From a beta proteobacterium L13 (GTDB taxonomy: Bacteria > Pseudomonadota > Gammaproteobacteria > Burkholderiales > Chromobacteriaceae), in NCBI GenBank assembly GCA_000335715.1, contig AMYZ01000020.1:1-64000 (forward strand): a stretch of DNA of 64,000 nt, in the 5' to 3' direction. Made by a program: the position numbers and the translations under genes. How positions within the stretch are numbered: position 1 is the first letter of the stretch; each line of letters starts with the position of its first letter. Positions 61,846-64,000 of the stretch are shown here, piece after piece. The notes beneath the pieces were generated by a model. The model worked only from the letters and a program-made list of their open reading frames with translations. It was not told the DNA's origin and did not search any database.

Positions 61846-64000
61846 TTAGCGTTTGGCCTGGGTGGCACGGTCTACCAGTACCATCAGGTGCTGGTAGGGG
61901 ATGCCTCCGTGTTCCGACAGGCCGATCTCGCAGGTGGCGCTGGTCGAGAAGCCGCTGCCGCAGTCGCGGACCTGCTGGCGCAGGCCGGTGAGCGCGCTTT
62001 CGTTCAGCTCCGGGTGGCTAAAGCCCTTGTCGCCGGCAAAGCCGCAGCAGGTAATGCCTTTCGGTTCCAGCACCTGTGTGGCGCAGCGGCTGGCCAGCGC
62101 ATTGAGCATGCCGGCCTGGCCTTTTTTGCGCATGCTGCACACCACATGCAGCGCCACCTGTTCGTCTTGCGGGGTGAAGCTTAGGTGTTCTGCTGCTACC
62201 TCATGCACAAAGCTGGTGACGTCCATCACCTGCAGGCGCGGGTCGCGGATGCCGTCCAGCAGCGCGGCAGTACACACGCCGTTGTCGATGATCACCGGCA
62301 GGCGGCCGTTGTCGCTGGCGGCTAGCAGTGCGGCTTCCAGCTCGCTCACTTTTTTGTCGGCAGCGTCCTGCGCGCCCTTGGACTTGAACGGCGTGCCACA
62401 GCACAGATTGGCCAGCCCGTCGGGGTAGACAATGCCGTAACCGGCTTTGCCCAGTACCGAGGCCACCACTTCGTTCAGCGGGCGCTGGTCCGGCATATGG
62501 CGCGACGGTACAAAGGTACGGGTGAGGCAGGAGGGCAGGTACACTACCTGGCGCGGGCTGTGCGCGTTGATGCCCAGCGTTTTCATCTTGCCGGCGGCGC
62601 GCGGGAAATAGCGGTTCCAGCGCGGGATATGGCGGCCGCCCACCTTGCGCAGCACGCGCATCACGCCGCCGGTGGCGCCGTCGCCAGCCACCGCGTGTAC
62701 TACGTCCAACGCCTTCAGCCCCAGTTTGGCGCCGCTGGTGGCGCTGGCAAAGTTGTCGGCCAGCGTATCGGCCACCGCCCAGCCCACGTCGCTGAGGCTA
62801 GCCTGACGGATCAGGCTGGTGAGGCTACCGGTGTTGATGCCCACCGGGCAGGCGGTTTCGCACAGGCCACAGGTGGTACAGGTTTCGTCGCCGGCGTACT
62901 GGTAGGCGGCGCGAATCTCAGCCAGGCGGTCGCTATCGCCAGTTTTTTCCAGCAGCGCCATTTCACGGTTGGCCACAATGCGTTGGCGCGGGGTGAGGGT
63001 AATGGCGCGGCTGGGGCACATTACCTCGCAGAAGCCGCACTCGATGCACTTGTCGATCAACGGGTTGGCCGCCGGAATCGGTTTGAGGTCGCGCACGTGC
63101 AGCAGCTTGTCGTGGGTGATGATCACGTCCGGGTTCAGGATGCCCTGCGGGTCGAACAGCGCCTTGATTTCCTGCATCAGGCGGTAGGCAGCCGGGCCCC
63201 ATTCCATCTCCACGAACGGCGCCATATTGCGCCCGGTGCCGTGCTCGGCCTTCAGCGCGCCTTCGTATTCCACTGCCACCAGCTGGCACACCGCCTCGAT
63301 AAATGCTTCGTAGCGGGCGATCTCCGCCGGGCCGCTGAAATTGGGGGTAAACACGAAGTGCAGGTTGCCTTCCAACGCGTGGCCGAAAATGATGGCCTCG
63401 TCGTAGTGAAACTGGCGGAACAGCGCCTGGAGCTTCAGCGTGCCGTCGGCCAGGTGTTCGATGGGGAAGGCCACGTCTTCGATGATGACCGTGGTTTCGG
63501 CGGCGCGCATCGCCCCCACGCTGGGGAACATGCCTTTGCGGATGTTCCAGTACTGCGTGTACTCGGCCACGTCGCTGGTAAAGCGGATGCCGGTTTCGGT
63601 GCGGATATGTGCAATGTAGCCGCTGATGGCTGCCACGTTGGCCGCAATGGCGTCCGGGCTGGCGGCGCGGGTTTCGATCAGGATGGCGGCGGCGTCCGGC
63701 CCCAGCGTCTTGATGAAGTCCGGCACGCCGGCCTTGTTTTCTACCGACTTCAGGCTGGCGCGGTCCAGCAGCTCGGCCGACGACACCACGTCCTTATGCT
63801 GCGCCAGAATCTGTATGGCGTCGCACGCGGCCTTGATGTCTGGGTAGAACACCAGCGCCGAAGCCTTGTGCGGGTGCTCCACCACGGTGTGGTAGGTCAC
63901 CTCGGACACAAAGGCCAGCGTGCCTTCGCTGCCGACGATCAGGTGCGCCAGCATGTCTACCGGGTCGGCAAAATCCAGCAGCGCGTTCAGGCTGTAGCCG
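61846..64000 (-). CDS. FAD-linked, Fe-S-containing 2-hydroxyacid dehydrogenase (Dld/GlcD-GlpC fusion type), 5' part missing
   Basis: About 718 residues are visible; the frame stays open at the right edge. Domains in order: the end of the FAD-binding_4 fold (HLIVGSEGTLAFVSE), FAD-oxidase C domain (EHGTGRNMAPFVEMEWG, NPDVIITHDKLLHV), two 4Fe-4S sites (CIECGFCEVMCPS; CTTCGLCETACPVG) and two CCG domains (LCCGTPFKSKG; CCGFAGDKGF). This is the layout of large quinone-linked D-lactate or D-2-hydroxyacid dehydrogenases. The substrate is probably D-lactate or a related 2-hydroxyacid. The C-terminus and stop are intact. Regulators are outside the window. Confidence 0.88.
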   Translation of the reverse strand, partial: GYSLNALLDFADPVDMLAHLIVGSEGTLAFVSEVTYHTVVEHPHKASALVFYPDIKAACDAIQILAQHKDVVSSAELLDRASLKSVENKAGVPDFIKTLGPDAAAILIETRAASPDAIAANVAAISGYIAHIRTETGIRFTSDVAEYTQYWNIRKGMFPSVGAMRAAETTVIIEDVAFPIEHLADGTLKLQALFRQFHYDEAIIFGHALEGNLHFVFTPNFSGPAEIARYEAFIEAVCQLVAVEYEGALKAEHGTGRNMAPFVEMEWGPAAYRLMQEIKALFDPQGILNPDVIITHDKLLHVRDLKPIPAANPLIDKCIECGFCEVMCPSRAITLTPRQRIVANREMALLEKTGDSDRLAEIRAAYQYAGDETCTTCGLCETACPVGINTGSLTSLIRQASLSDVGWAVADTLADNFASATSGAKLGLKALDVVHAVAGDGATGGVMRVLRKVGGRHIPRWNRYFPRAAGKMKTLGINAHSPRQVVYLPSCLTRTFVPSRHMPDQRPLNEVVASVLGKAGYGIVYPDGLANLCCGTPFKSKGAQDAADKKVSELEAALLAASDNGRLPVIIDNGVCTAALLDGIRDPRLQVMDVTSFVHEVAAEHLSFTPQDEQVALHVVCSMRKKGQAGMLNALASRCATQVLEPKGITCCGFAGDKGFSHPELNESALTGLRQQVRDCGSGFSTSATCEIGLSEHGGIPYQHLMVLVDRATQAKR

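Overview
The window looks like a chromosome segment of a GC-rich betaproteobacterium of the order Neisseriales, closest in gene order to Chromobacteriaceae such as Chromobacterium or Vogesella. The genus is inferred. The grounds are the yceD-rpmF-plsX-fabH-fabD-fabG-acpP-fabF run, cmk-rpsA-ihfB-lapA-lapB-pyrF-rfaE1-rfaD, priB between rpsF and rpsR, and many chemoreceptors and c-di-GMP proteins. Most of the window is conserved chromosomal backbone. The only clear mobile DNA is the first 2.4 kb: an IS3-family element cut by the window edge, a broken IS5/IS903-type element, and the N-terminal half of a tyrosine integrase next to tRNA-Ser(CGA).

Layout. 1-2.6 kb: IS wreckage, integrase remnant, tRNA-Ser. 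2.7-8.6 kb: aminotransferase, GIDE-like/LemA pair, DUF2520 protein, diguanylate cyclase, RsmI-like methylase and Maf/YceF. 8.7-15.2 kb: L32 and fatty-acid synthesis. 15.3-17.9 kb: pabB-GNAT-pabC (p-aminobenzoate for folate). 18-24 kb: chemoreceptor, DUF4936, tyrA, YaiI family, GNAT, MazG-like and aroA. 24-32.8 kb: cmk-rpsA-ihfB, lapAB, pyrF, heptose genes rfaE1 and rfaD, Nudix, nrdR. 32.9-38.4 kb: two GNATs, ribD, a malate/lactate-type dehydrogenase, an unrecognised duplicated protein and an M32 carboxypeptidase. 38.7-47.4 kb: diguanylate cyclase, soluble PAS-PAS-MCP protein, cold-shock/excalibur fusion, divergent MocR regulator with LysE exporter and Asp/Glu racemase, solute-binding protein, chemoreceptor. 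47.8-55.4 kb: mfd, a large PAS-GGDEF-EAL protein, rlmB. 55.5-57.6 kb: copper module (multicopper oxidase, CsoR, CopZ) behind a CsoR-type operator. 57.7-59.2 kb: rpsF-priB-rpsR-rplI. 59.3-64 kb: small membrane protein, lipoprotein, double-GNAT protein, and an FAD/Fe-S dehydrogenase running off the right edge.

The most interesting signal is not a gene. The 10-mer GTTGGCCGCA occurs, by my eye count, 49 times on the two strands, about once per 1.3 kb. Thirteen of these extend to AGGTTGGCCGCA. It lies in coding DNA in all three reading frames (Leu-Ala-Ala, Val-Gly-Arg or Trp-Pro) and between genes, once as a perfect 20-bp palindrome. It is missing from the IS/integrase region and the ribosomal-protein operon. 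This is how Neisseriaceae DNA uptake sequences behave, but the word differs from the dialects I know. I propose it as an uptake-sequence-like dialect of this lineage; function is inference.

Second-tier observations are the MocR/LysE/racemase module with four GGTGACAG-type half-sites, the copper module with an ATACCC-N5-GGGTAT operator between its -35 and -10 boxes, a BdlA-like chemoreceptor beside a diguanylate cyclase, a PabB with alanine where E. coli PabB has its catalytic lysine, and an EF-hand inside the GIDE-like partner of LemA.
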